Assembly: GCA_002469545.1 (NCBI GenBank)
Contig: DKMK01000022.1
Coordinates: 18,953-36,714 of the forward strand
Length of the DNA stretch: 17,762 bases
Reading direction: 5' to 3'
Source: Rhodobacterales bacterium UBA7416
GTDB taxonomy: Bacteria; Pseudomonadota; Alphaproteobacteria; Rhodobacterales; Rhodobacteraceae
This document shows positions 7,379 to 14,726 of the stretch, one piece after another; positions within the stretch are counted from its first letter, which is position 1; the number at the start of each line of letters is the position of its first letter. The notes below the pieces were generated by a model that saw only the letters and a list, made by a program, of their open reading frames with translations, had not been told where the DNA came from and ran no database searches. The position numbers were made by a program, and so were the translations under genes.

Positions 7379-8284
7379 ATGTCTCAAGTTGTTGTTGCAG
7401 CACTGTACCATTTTACAAAGTTTGCGGATCATATTGCGCTGCAAGAACCACTGTTGAAATTGTGCCGCGCACAAGGGATCAAAGGCTCGCTTTTGTTGGC
7501 GTTCGAGGGCATCAACGGAACAATTGCCGGACCACGCGGTGGCATCGATGCTGTACTTGCGCATTTACGCGCCTTACCTGGTTGTATTGATCTGGAGCAC
7601 AAAGAGAGCATTGCGTCGGAAATGCCGTTCAACCGCATGAAAGTGAAGTTGAAGAAGGAAATCGTCACAATGGGACAGCCCGATGTAGATCCAACTTTGA
7701 ATGTTGGGAACTATGTTGAAGCTCAGGATTGGAATGATCTGATCGCCCAAGAAGATGTTGTCGTGATCGACACGCGTAACGATTACGAGGTTGCGATTGG
7801 TACATTTGATGGCGCGATTGACCCCGAAACAAAAAGCTTCGGTGAATTCCCTGCATGGTGGGAAGAGAACAAAGGACGCTTTCATAACAAACGGGTCGCG
7901 ATGTTTTGCACTGGTGGTATCCGTTGTGAAAAATCGACGAACTATTTGCTGAACGAAGGTGTTGATGATGTGTATCACTTGAAAGGTGGCATTCTTAAAT
8001 ATCTTGAAGAAGTTCCGCAAACCGATAGCAGCTGGAACGGTGAATGCTTTGTTTTTGATGCACGGGTTTCGGTGAAACATGGTTTGGAAGAGGGTAAGTA
8101 CGATTTATGTTACGCTTGCCGTATGCCTTTGGCTCCTGAAGATTTCAAACGTCCTGAGTTCGAAAAAGGTGTGTCCTGCCATTTGTGTATCGACACCACC
8201 GATGACGAACGCAAAGAGCGTTTTCGTGAACGTCAGCGTCAAGTTGAGCTAGCGGATAAACGTGGGAAACATCACATCGGATAG
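7379..8284 (+). CDS. trhO: tRNA uridine(34) hydroxylase TrhO, rhodanese fold
   Basis: This 301-residue protein is TrhO (YceA), which makes 5-hydroxyuridine at wobble position 34 of tRNAs using oxygen. It has an N-terminal acylphosphatase-like domain (about 1-95, with FEGINGTIAG) and a rhodanese domain from about 113 to 215. The active-site loop is MFCTGGIRCEKS, with the reactive Cys at 177 and a second Cys at 183. A C-terminal four-Cys pair follows: C244-x2-C247 and C267-x2-C270, likely structural or metal-binding. The family is often mislabelled as a sulfurtransferase. It starts 11 bases after the transporter stop behind AGGAGCG, so both are probably on one transcript. It converges on the kinase gene, with only 23 bases between the two stop codons. 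Confidence 0.95.
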   Translation: MSQVVVAALYHFTKFADHIALQEPLLKLCRAQGIKGSLLLAFEGINGTIAGPRGGIDAVLAHLRALPGCIDLEHKESIASEMPFNRMKVKLKKEIVTMGQPDVDPTLNVGNYVEAQDWNDLIAQEDVVVIDTRNDYEVAIGTFDGAIDPETKSFGEFPAWWEENKGRFHNKRVAMFCTGGIRCEKSTNYLLNEGVDDVYHLKGGILKYLEEVPQTDSSWNGECFVFDARVSVKHGLEEGKYDLCYACRMPLAPEDFKRPEFEKGVSCHLCIDTTDDERKERFRERQRQVELADKRGKHHIG

Positions 8285-8307
8285 CGCCACTGTGCTTGTT
8301 TTGAAAT

Positions 8308-10452
8308 TTAGAGTGCTTGTTTTCGCTTTTCTATTTGGCCTAGCTCAAAAGATTTTTTACGCGTTGCCATAAGCATTGCCATTTCTTCAATTTTTGCAAT
8401 TACAACATCCTTTTTCAGAGGTTTGGTCAGATAGTCATCCATCCCTGCACGGATGAATTTTTCACGATCGCCATGCATGGCATGTGCAGTTAATGCAAGG
8501 ATTGGAATTTGCGGAGCCATATTCAAATTTTCTGCTGCGCGGATAATTTTTGTGGCTTCGATACCGTCCATTATCGGCATCGATATATCTGTTACAATAA
8601 TATCCGGGGGTTGAACCGACACCATTTCAACAAGGTCTGCACCGTTGGTCACAATTCGTAGGGCAATATCTGAAGATTTCATCATTTTGGAAAACACCAA
8701 TTGATTGGTTTTATTATCTTCTGCCAACAATACGTTCAATGTACCTCGACTAAATGCAGGCGGCGCAATATCGATCTCTTTAAAAAATGGGGAGTTATCT
8801 GCAGTGTCATAGTACACGTTCAATGATTTATAGAGTTCGCTTCGGAGAGCCGGTTTTTGAAAACTGGCATTAAATAGTGCCTTGTTTTGTTTAAATGTGC
8901 CTTGGGATTTTCGCGAGCACATTGCGATCATCGGGCCTGAATAATTCAGGTCACGCAATTGTTGAGCTAAGTCGATACCCTGCATGTCTGAAAGTGCGAC
9001 CTCGATAAGAACAAGGTCGTAATTTGGATCATGTTTAAACTGCTCAAGTGCGTCCGAACTATTGGAGAAACAATCAACCTTAAGGCCCAAATGTCCCAAT
9101 TGTTTCTGAAGGATGTTTTGTTGTTCACCAAAGCCATCTATGACCAGCGCACGTGAAACCCCGTCCATCAACATCGGCAATTTTGTATCATGTATTTTCT
9201 TTACTGGTAGTTTGACTTTAAACCCAAAAATGCTGCCCTCGCCGTACACGGAATCTAACCACATTTCACCGTTCATAAGTTCGATCAAACGTTTCGATAT
9301 AGCTAGTCCTAATCCAGTGCCTTGGTATTTACGGTTTTCGGCTTCGTCGACTTGTTTGAATTCACCAAAGACATGGCCGATTTTGTCTTTTGGAATTCCA
9401 ATTCCTGTGTCTTCGATTGCGACATGGATGTGATTTTCATCGCCTTCATCAATGCCAATAACACGGACTAATACATGCCCCGCCTCCGTAAACTTGATCG
9501 CATTTCCAATAAGGTTCAACATCACCTGGCGGATGCGCCCCGCGTCACCTACAAAAGTGCTTGGGGTGAACAAGTCATAATCCACAAGCAGATCAAGATC
9601 CTTTTCTGCCGCCTTGTTTTCCAGCAGCAATGTCACCTCATGAATGCATTCTTCAAGATTGAAGGGCTCAGGAAACAGCTCCATTTGATCGGCTTCAATT
9701 TTCGAATAATCCAAAATGTCATTGATGATGACCAACAATGCTTCGCCGGAGTTTTTGATCGTACGCATAAAAACACGTTGTTCTTTGTCCAAGTCAGTTT
9801 CAGACAACAGATCTGCCATGCCAATGACACCGTTCATTGGTGTTCTTATTTCATGGCTCATGTTTGCTAGAAATGCCGACTTTGCGTGATTCGCAGCGTC
9901 TGCTTCGGCTTGTGCAGTGCGAAGTTCATCTTCGCGTGTTTTTTCTGCTGTGATGTTTACGCGGTAGGACACCACATCGCCAGATGCCGTGCGTCGCTCG
10001 ATCAGACGCAGCCACCCCCCATCAGCAGTACGGATAAGAGGTTCTGGAAATTCGTTGTCACGCCATGCTTTTTCGCGCTGCGCAATCCATTCATTTGCCG
10101 CGATTCCGTCCGTATCAATTAGGTCATTTTCAATGCCCGCCTGAAATATCTGGGAACGCTCAACACCTTCAACCAGGAGAGGTCTAATTTTTGCGAAGTT
10201 TTCAGAGTATGCCTGATTTGCCGATACCAATCGGTGATCACTGTCAAATACGGCAAACCCATCTGGCATGACAGCAACTGCATCGTTCCAACGTGTGATT
10301 GTCATTTCCAGGTTTCGGGTAACCTTTGTTATCTGCCTGTTTTGCTCTGTTAATTTATTTTCCAGCGCGGCGACTTGATCCAAGAGTTGCGCATTTTGCG
10401 CCTCTAATGCCATTACTTTTGATTCTGTTCCTTCAGAATATGCCAAATCCAT
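8308..10452 (-). CDS. Soluble PAS hybrid histidine kinase with pseudo-receiver and receiver
   Basis: This 714-residue sensor kinase has no membrane segment. In order it has a heptad-like coiled coil (about 12-50), a PAS_7-type PAS domain (about 52-165, VMPDGFAVFDSDHRLVSANQ) and a HisKA domain with phospho-acceptor H200 in FLANMSHEIRTPMNG. The HATPase domain follows, with N317, DTGIGI (348-353) and GTGLGLAISKRL (378-389). Two receiver domains follow, at about 434-548 and 572-695. In the second, E578-D579, phospho-acceptor D622 (TDISMPIMDG), T655 and K677 are all present. In the first, the acceptor position is Glu484 (VLIEVALSD) and the N-terminal acidic pair is reduced to D439-G440, so it is probably a non-phosphorylated pseudo-receiver. 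There is no Hpt domain, and a partner phosphotransferase would lie elsewhere. The start is odd because AGGGG directly abuts the ATG; TTG at codon 3 is an alternative. Confidence 0.93.
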   Translation of the reverse strand: MDLAYSEGTESKVMALEAQNAQLLDQVAALENKLTEQNRQITKVTRNLEMTITRWNDAVAVMPDGFAVFDSDHRLVSANQAYSENFAKIRPLLVEGVERSQIFQAGIENDLIDTDGIAANEWIAQREKAWRDNEFPEPLIRTADGGWLRLIERRTASGDVVSYRVNITAEKTREDELRTAQAEADAANHAKSAFLANMSHEIRTPMNGVIGMADLLSETDLDKEQRVFMRTIKNSGEALLVIINDILDYSKIEADQMELFPEPFNLEECIHEVTLLLENKAAEKDLDLLVDYDLFTPSTFVGDAGRIRQVMLNLIGNAIKFTEAGHVLVRVIGIDEGDENHIHVAIEDTGIGIPKDKIGHVFGEFKQVDEAENRKYQGTGLGLAISKRLIELMNGEMWLDSVYGEGSIFGFKVKLPVKKIHDTKLPMLMDGVSRALVIDGFGEQQNILQKQLGHLGLKVDCFSNSSDALEQFKHDPNYDLVLIEVALSDMQGIDLAQQLRDLNYSGPMIAMCSRKSQGTFKQNKALFNASFQKPALRSELYKSLNVYYDTADNSPFFKEIDIAPPAFSRGTLNVLLAEDNKTNQLVFSKMMKSSDIALRIVTNGADLVEMVSVQPPDIIVTDISMPIMDGIEATKIIRAAENLNMAPQIPILALTAHAMHGDREKFIRAGMDDYLTKPLKKDVVIAKIEEMAMLMATRKKSFELGQIEKRKQAL

Positions 10453-10488
10453 CCCCTACGCATTTACAGTGCGTTTGTGGCATAGGGG
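10453..10488 (-). promoter_or_regulatory. Hairpin hiding the kinase ribosome-binding site
   Basis: Reading the minus strand, CCCCT (10484-10488) can pair with AGGGG (10453-10457). Inside it, ACGCA (10470-10474) pairs with TGCGT (10458-10462) around a seven-base loop; the two stems stack on the 3' side with a nine-base bulge on the other. AGGGG is the only Shine-Dalgarno-like sequence near the start. The fold would therefore cover it next to the ATG. Whether it acts in translation control is inference. Confidence 0.4.
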
Positions 10489-10546
10489 AGTTTAGCGCCG
10501 GGTTAATTCAACATGTCATAAATAACAAAAACGCATAAAGTTGAAA

Positions 10547-11791
10547 CTATACTGGTTGCCGACTGCCGATCGGCAACTCTTTGATTGGCATGTGTACGAT
10601 TGCGCTGAAAGCGCCGACACCAATTCCAACCCACCAAACAATCGTGTAACTGCCGTAAATATCATACAGTGCACCACCCAGCCATACACCCAAAAATGAT
10701 CCTAATTGATGGCTAAAAAAGACGATGCCATACAGTGTTCCCATGTAACGCAGCCCATAAATATACCCAACCAAACCAGAGGTAAGCGGCACAGACGCAA
10801 GCCATAAAAGCCCCATTGAGATTGAAAATGTTACGACTGTAAGCGGCGTCATTGGTAACATAATGAAAATAATCGCAATGACAGTGCGGCCAGTATAGAT
10901 CATCGCCAGAAGGTTCTTTTTCTTATACCGCTTTCCAAAATACCCTGCCGTAATTGTTCCGACGACATTCGCAGCACCAATCAAAGCAATCGCAAAGGCG
11001 CCTAACGCACTGGTGGTGTCTACACCGATGTCTGCCAACAATCCGTCTCCACTGATAGCGCTGCACATTTCGGTTACAAATGCTGGGAAGTGGGCCGTTA
11101 CAAATGCCAGTTGAAAACCACAGGAAAAGAAGCCAAGGAATATCAGCGTGAAGCTGGGATCATAGAACGCCTTTTTAAGTATCTGCGAAAGGGTTTCCTC
11201 GAGCTCTGGCTTCATATCCTTTTCGGGTGCCGAAATAATTGGCAGCAACACGATGGTAGAAACCATAACTCCGGCGAAGATCAAGAAGACAACTGACCAA
11301 TTAAAATGAGTCAGCAGGTATTCAGCGGATGGTGGGCCAATGATTTGACCGACAGAGCCGATCGCAGTCGCAACTCCCAATGCCATTGATCTGTTTTCAT
11401 CGGACGCCGCGCGACCAACGATCGCCAAGACCACACCAAACCCCGTGCCAGCCACGCCAAAACCAACGAAGAGCGCATAAAATTGATGCTGGCCGGGTGT
11501 GATCGCATAACTGGAAAGAACCAAGCCCACGGCATAGAATGCAATCCCCAGTAAGATAGCTTTTCTGTCGCCTACCTTTTCCGCGATTGCACCAAAAATT
11601 GGTTGTCCAATACCCCAGGCTAAGTTTTGTATTGCAATCGCCATCGAGAAATCCGAGCGCGCCCACGCAAATTCCGCTGCAATTGGGATTTGGAACACAC
11701 CAAACGAAGCGCGTACAGCAAATCCAATCATTAAAATGAGCGAAGATGCCACCAAGACTGGCGTTATTAGACGTGGATTTTGGGGTTGCAT
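10547..11791 (-). CDS. MFS transporter, substrate unknown
   Basis: This 414-residue protein is a 12-helix major facilitator. Hydrophobic segments fill the chain, with a longer hydrophilic loop at about residues 189-207 (APEKDMKPELEETL) marking the junction of the two six-helix halves. The loop between helices 2 and 3 carries a motif-A-like GAIAEKVGDRKAILLG (67-82). The overall look (VRASFGVFQIPIAAEFAWARSDFS) resembles the oxalate/formate and monocarboxylate-type MFS group, so a small organic anion is plausible but unproven. The Shine-Dalgarno GAGG lies about 8 bases before the ATG. It is divergent from zapE and upstream of the kinase gene on the same strand, with a 94-base gap. No adjacent gene points to a substrate. 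Confidence 0.91.
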   Translation of the reverse strand: MQPQNPRLITPVLVASSLILMIGFAVRASFGVFQIPIAAEFAWARSDFSMAIAIQNLAWGIGQPIFGAIAEKVGDRKAILLGIAFYAVGLVLSSYAITPGQHQFYALFVGFGVAGTGFGVVLAIVGRAASDENRSMALGVATAIGSVGQIIGPPSAEYLLTHFNWSVVFLIFAGVMVSTIVLLPIISAPEKDMKPELEETLSQILKKAFYDPSFTLIFLGFFSCGFQLAFVTAHFPAFVTEMCSAISGDGLLADIGVDTTSALGAFAIALIGAANVVGTITAGYFGKRYKKKNLLAMIYTGRTVIAIIFIMLPMTPLTVVTFSISMGLLWLASVPLTSGLVGYIYGLRYMGTLYGIVFFSHQLGSFLGVWLGGALYDIYGSYTIVWWVGIGVGAFSAIVHMPIKELPIGSRQPV

Positions 11792-11866
11792 GAAAGTGAC
11801 CTCTTTGGTTGTAACAGCATGCGAGAATTGTTAATTAAGGTCAAAGGTTTTTAGGGGCTGAAGCAG
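11792..11866. other. Divergent intergenic region, MFS gene / zapE
   Basis: These 75 bases must carry the start signals of both genes. I see the MFS Shine-Dalgarno near its start codon, the AT-rich palindrome TTAATTAA (11831-11838), and AGGGG (11853-11857) ahead of zapE. No promoter pair is convincing on either strand. Confidence 0.4.
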
Positions 11867-12940
11867 TTGAAACCAATTGAAGTATACAACAGTCGTATCG
11901 CCTCTGGTGATTTGACAGACGATGAAGATCAACGCCATACGTTGCAGGCGCTTCAAGACTTGGCTGTTGCAATCGAAGGTTATAAACCACGATCCAGATT
12001 TTTGATGTCTGGTTTGTTTGGAGTAAAAGCAGCGCCTCCAAAGGGTTTGTATATCTATGGTGGAGTTGGGCGCGGGAAATCCATGTTAATGGATTTGTTT
12101 TTTGAAGCCTCTCCAATCAAGCGTAAACGGCGTGTGCATTTCCACGCATTTATGCAAACCGTACACGACGATCTGCATACAGCACGCCAAACAGGTGTCG
12201 AAGATGCGATCCGCCCAGTTGCAGAAAAAATCATAAAAGAGGCCAGTCTTTTGTGTTTCGACGAAATGCAAATTACCGATATTGCAGACGCGATGATTGT
12301 CGGTCGGTTGTTTGAATTTTTGTTTGATTCAGGCGTTATTATTGTAACGACATCAAACCGACATCCTGATGATTTGTATAAACAGGGATTAAACCGCAAT
12401 CTATTTTTACCCTTTATTGAGCTGATAAAATCTCATCTGGTTGTTCATAGTTTGGACAGTCAAACAGACCACAGACAAAATCGCATTTCTGGTGGGCAAC
12501 GGTATTTCCATCCGCTGGGCCAAGACGCATCAACGCGTATGGATGCATTGTGGGACGACTTGTCTTTGGGGCAATCCACGCCAATCACATTGCGCCAAAA
12601 GAAACGTCAAATTTCTGTGCCATACCACCACAACGGTGTTGCGCGCGCCAGCTTTGCTGATTTGTGTCAAAAACCATTGGGACCGGGTGATTACCTGTTG
12701 ATCGCCCAGTCATTTCGTTTGCTGATGGTGACCGATGTTCCCAAGCTTGGGCGTGAAAACAATAATGAAGCAAAACGTTTTGTGACGTTGATCGACGCGT
12801 TGTACGAGGCAGGTACGGCGACAATCATCAGTGCCGATGCTGACCCGGAATCTCTTTATGAGACCGGAGAAGGTGCATTTGAATTCGAGCGCACGGCCAG
12901 TCGATTGCGTGAAATGCAATCGGATTCCTGGGGTACTTGA
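11867..12940 (+). CDS. zapE: Cell-division ATPase ZapE (AFG1 family)
   Basis: This 357-residue AAA-type ATPase belongs to the AFG1/ZapE family. In E. coli ZapE acts at the Z-ring under stress; the mitochondrial relative LACE1/Afg1 serves membrane-protein quality control. The Walker A motif is GGVGRGKS (65-72), Walker B is LLCFDEMQ (128-135), and the family stretch HFHAFMQTVHDDLH (91-104) lies between. The sensor-1 region VIIVTTSNRHPDDLYKQGLNR and the C-terminal LLITD-like tail also fit. The start is TTG: the frame has a stop codon at 11852-11854 and no ATG near the N-terminus, and AGGGG lies 9 bases upstream of the TTG. Length is normal. In many relatives mdh follows; here a small orphan gene does. 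Confidence 0.94.
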   Translation: MKPIEVYNSRIASGDLTDDEDQRHTLQALQDLAVAIEGYKPRSRFLMSGLFGVKAAPPKGLYIYGGVGRGKSMLMDLFFEASPIKRKRRVHFHAFMQTVHDDLHTARQTGVEDAIRPVAEKIIKEASLLCFDEMQITDIADAMIVGRLFEFLFDSGVIIVTTSNRHPDDLYKQGLNRNLFLPFIELIKSHLVVHSLDSQTDHRQNRISGGQRYFHPLGQDASTRMDALWDDLSLGQSTPITLRQKKRQISVPYHHNGVARASFADLCQKPLGPGDYLLIAQSFRLLMVTDVPKLGRENNNEAKRFVTLIDALYEAGTATIISADADPESLYETGEGAFEFERTASRLREMQSDSWGT

Positions 12941-12949
12941 CTTAGGCAT

Positions 12950-13006
12950 AAATGTGTCTAAAATGTGTCTTAACAACATATTTAAGACCACGATCCGTTT
13001 TGGATC
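12950..13006. repeat. Tandem 11-base repeat and two inverted repeats after zapE
   Basis: AAATGTGTCT occurs at 12950-12959 and again at 12961-12970, an 11-base period close to one helical turn. It runs into an inverted repeat GTCTTAA (12967-12973) / TTAAGAC (12982-12988) with an eight-base spacer. A second inverted repeat follows, GATCC (12992-12996) / GGATC (13002-13006), with loop GTTTT. They may end the zapE transcript or bind a regulator of the next gene; neither hairpin is followed by a clear T-run. Confidence 0.4.
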
Positions 13007-13054
13007 ATCAATATTTCAATGTGAGTACGGGCATTTATTTGGCTCAATACACCT

Positions 13055-13060
13055 TATAAT
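13055..13060 (+). promoter_or_regulatory. -10 box ahead of the small orphan gene
   Basis: A perfect TATAAT lies 39 bases before the start codon of the 75-residue gene. No good -35 box is found at 16-18 bases upstream (the sequence there is CATTTAT), so recognition would be weak or activator-dependent. Expected leader is about 33 bases. Confidence 0.4.
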
Positions 13061-13099
13061 TGCATCGCTCATTCTCCTTTCTGCCAATCGGAGGTTACT

Positions 13100-13327
13100 A
13101 TGGCCGAATCTACTATCTATTTGAAAAATAGCGGAATTCCATTTAGCGGCGCAAGCGTATGTCTTGCGTTTGAGGGTGGAGGAATGACAGGAACGCTGAT
13201 AACTGACCGCGCTGGAAGAGCACGAATTTACCATGTGGGCACTGGGGTTGCACATGTGATGGTAAATGGACAAGAAACCGCCACAATTTCGACACCTGAT
13301 GAAGTGGATGTCGAACTATTAAACTAG
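13100..13327 (+). CDS. Small beta-rich hypothetical protein (75 residues)
   Basis: I do not recognise this gene as a named family. It encodes 75 residues with no signal peptide or membrane segment. The pattern is alternating short strands and glycine turns: IYLKNSG, ASVCLAF, GGGMTGTLITD, then GRARIYHVGTGVAHVMVNG and DEVDVELL. The centre, TDRAGRARIYHVGTG, resembles the TDxxGrf turn of carboxypeptidase-regulatory-like or transthyretin-like beta-sandwich domains, so a single small Ig-like domain is a reasonable guess at fold, not function. Support for a real gene is strong: GGAGG lies 5 bases before the ATG, a TATAAT box lies upstream and a strong terminator follows 31 bases after the stop codon. 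It stands alone between zapE and a convergent gene. Confidence 0.72.
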   Translation: MAESTIYLKNSGIPFSGASVCLAFEGGGMTGTLITDRAGRARIYHVGTGVAHVMVNGQETATISTPDEVDVELLN

Positions 13328-13358
13328 AACTTCTAGCGTAAGTTTGTAATCCTATGTA

Positions 13359-13396
13359 AATAGCCCCATTTCGGCCAATACCGAAGTGGGGTTATT
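13359..13396. terminator. Bidirectional terminator, small gene / lytic transglycosylase
   Basis: A 16-pair stem (two G-T wobbles) has arms 13359-13374 and 13381-13396 around a six-base loop CCAATA. The core is a CCCC/GGGG block, with AATA/TATT at the base. T-rich sequence follows on the plus strand (TTATTTATTTAG). It lies between two convergent stop codons (13327 and 13400) and probably serves both genes. Confidence 0.88.
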
Positions 13397-13399
13397 TAT

Positions 13400-14632
13400 T
13401 TAGCGCGCGCGGCGCAATTTCAACAACAGCTCTTCGTTTGCTTTTCCATCTGGAATTAAGCCCAAAGAAGTTTGAAACTTGCTTACGGCGTCGATGGTGT
13501 TTGGTCCGATAATACCGTCAGGTTCGCCGACGTCGTAGCCAAGTTTGTTTAACAGTTTTTGGACTTCCATCTTTTCGGCCAGCTTCAATGCGCCTGGGCC
13601 ACGTGGCCATTCGCGCACGAACGGTCCCTTACCCGCGATACGGTCAGCCAAATGACCAACCGCCATCGCATAGGAATTCGCGTTGTTATAGCGTTTAATA
13701 ACGAAGAAGTTTTTGAACACGACAAAGGCTGGGCCATCCGCACCGGCGGGCAGGAATACCGACCCTTCGCCGTGGTTCGGGATTTTTCCGCCATTAATTG
13801 TCCGGACACCCAATTGGGTCCAACGCGCTGGCGTTGCTTTTACTTTCAACGATGCATTACCGTAATTGAAACCCGCAGGTAATTTAACTTCGATGCCCCA
13901 AGGTTGCCCCTGTTTCCAGCCAAATTTTGCTAAATAATTTGCGGTGGATGCCAATGCATCAGATGGGTTACTGGTATCCCAAACATCGCGCTTTCCATCA
14001 CCAGTGAAATCTTGTGCATAGGCTTGGTAACTGGTTGGGATAAACTGTGTATGACCCATTGCACCAGCCCATGATCCCATCATTTTGTTTGCTGTGATAT
14101 CACCGCGTTGGATAATGCGTAGTGCTTCCATCAATTGTTGGCGGCCAAATTTTTCGCGGCGTCCGTCGTAGGCAAGTGTTGCCAATGCTTCGATGATGTT
14201 GATGTCGCCCATGCGCTGACCGTACGAGCTTTCTAGGCCCCAAATTGATACGATTACTTCTGCGTCGACTTTGTATTTTCGTTCGATCTTCTTAAGAATG
14301 CGTGATTGAGTGTTAAAGTTTGCCTGACCATTAGACACGCGTTTCGGCGAAGTTGCCGTATCCAAGTAATCCCAAATTTGGCGCGAAAATTCTGCTTGTT
14401 TACGGTCTAATTTCACTACGCGTTCATTTAATCGAACACCGCGAAACGCACGGTCAAAAGTGCGCGCTGATATGCCCTTGGTCAGCGCCTGTGAACGAAA
14501 GGACTTTACCCATCTTTGAAAGCCGCTCTCGCTTTGGGCCACCTGAAACTCCTGTGTTGTAATCGTATTCGCTGTCAGTGGTGCTGTCATAATTGACAAG
14601 CCGACAGCCATGGCTGTTGCAAATTTATACAT
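13400..14632 (-). CDS. Secreted lytic murein transglycosylase, MltB type, with PG-binding domain
   Basis: This 410-residue periplasmic enzyme cleaves the glycan chain of peptidoglycan, forming 1,6-anhydromuramic ends. It begins with a signal peptide (MYKFATAMAVGLSIMTAPLTANT, cleavage probably after residue 21; no lipobox Cys, so unlike E. coli MltB it is not a lipoprotein). The SLT_2 catalytic domain spans about residues 35-335, with catalytic E134 in SIWGLESSYGQRMG. Family stretches GSWAGAMGHTQFIPTSYQAYAQDFTGDGKRD and DALASTANYLAKFGW are present. A PG_binding_1 domain follows (about 352-407, VQKLLNKLGYDVGEPDGIIGPNT). GGAGA lies 6 bases before the ATG. It lies downstream of the WYL regulator gene on the same strand, after 94 bases, and shares a terminator with the convergent small gene. 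Confidence 0.94.
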   Translation of the reverse strand: MYKFATAMAVGLSIMTAPLTANTITTQEFQVAQSESGFQRWVKSFRSQALTKGISARTFDRAFRGVRLNERVVKLDRKQAEFSRQIWDYLDTATSPKRVSNGQANFNTQSRILKKIERKYKVDAEVIVSIWGLESSYGQRMGDINIIEALATLAYDGRREKFGRQQLMEALRIIQRGDITANKMMGSWAGAMGHTQFIPTSYQAYAQDFTGDGKRDVWDTSNPSDALASTANYLAKFGWKQGQPWGIEVKLPAGFNYGNASLKVKATPARWTQLGVRTINGGKIPNHGEGSVFLPAGADGPAFVVFKNFFVIKRYNNANSYAMAVGHLADRIAGKGPFVREWPRGPGALKLAEKMEVQKLLNKLGYDVGEPDGIIGPNTIDAVSKFQTSLGLIPDGKANEELLLKLRRAR

Positions 14633-14726
14633 CTATCTCTCCTGCTCGAGATTATTATTGTTGCTCATAACTTAGGTGACCAAAGGGCGCAAAACAATGG
14701 GTTTATAGTGGATTGCTCTTGCTTGG

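Noticed and set aside
7379..8284. Thiosulfate sulfurtransferase (rhodanese) as product
   Set aside because: Length, the N-terminal domain and the C-terminal Cys pairs match TrhO; the rhodanese fold alone does not imply sulfur transfer.
10326..10538. 70-codon plus-strand frame with a hydrophobic start, antisense to the kinase 5' end
   Set aside because: It lies almost wholly over the kinase N-terminus, has no clear Shine-Dalgarno, and its hydrophobic stretch is the complement of coiled-coil codons.
13324..13336. CTAGAA-C-TTCTAG palindrome at the small gene's stop codon
   Set aside because: Short and AT-rich; the strong terminator 23 bases further explains transcription end, so this is probably chance.
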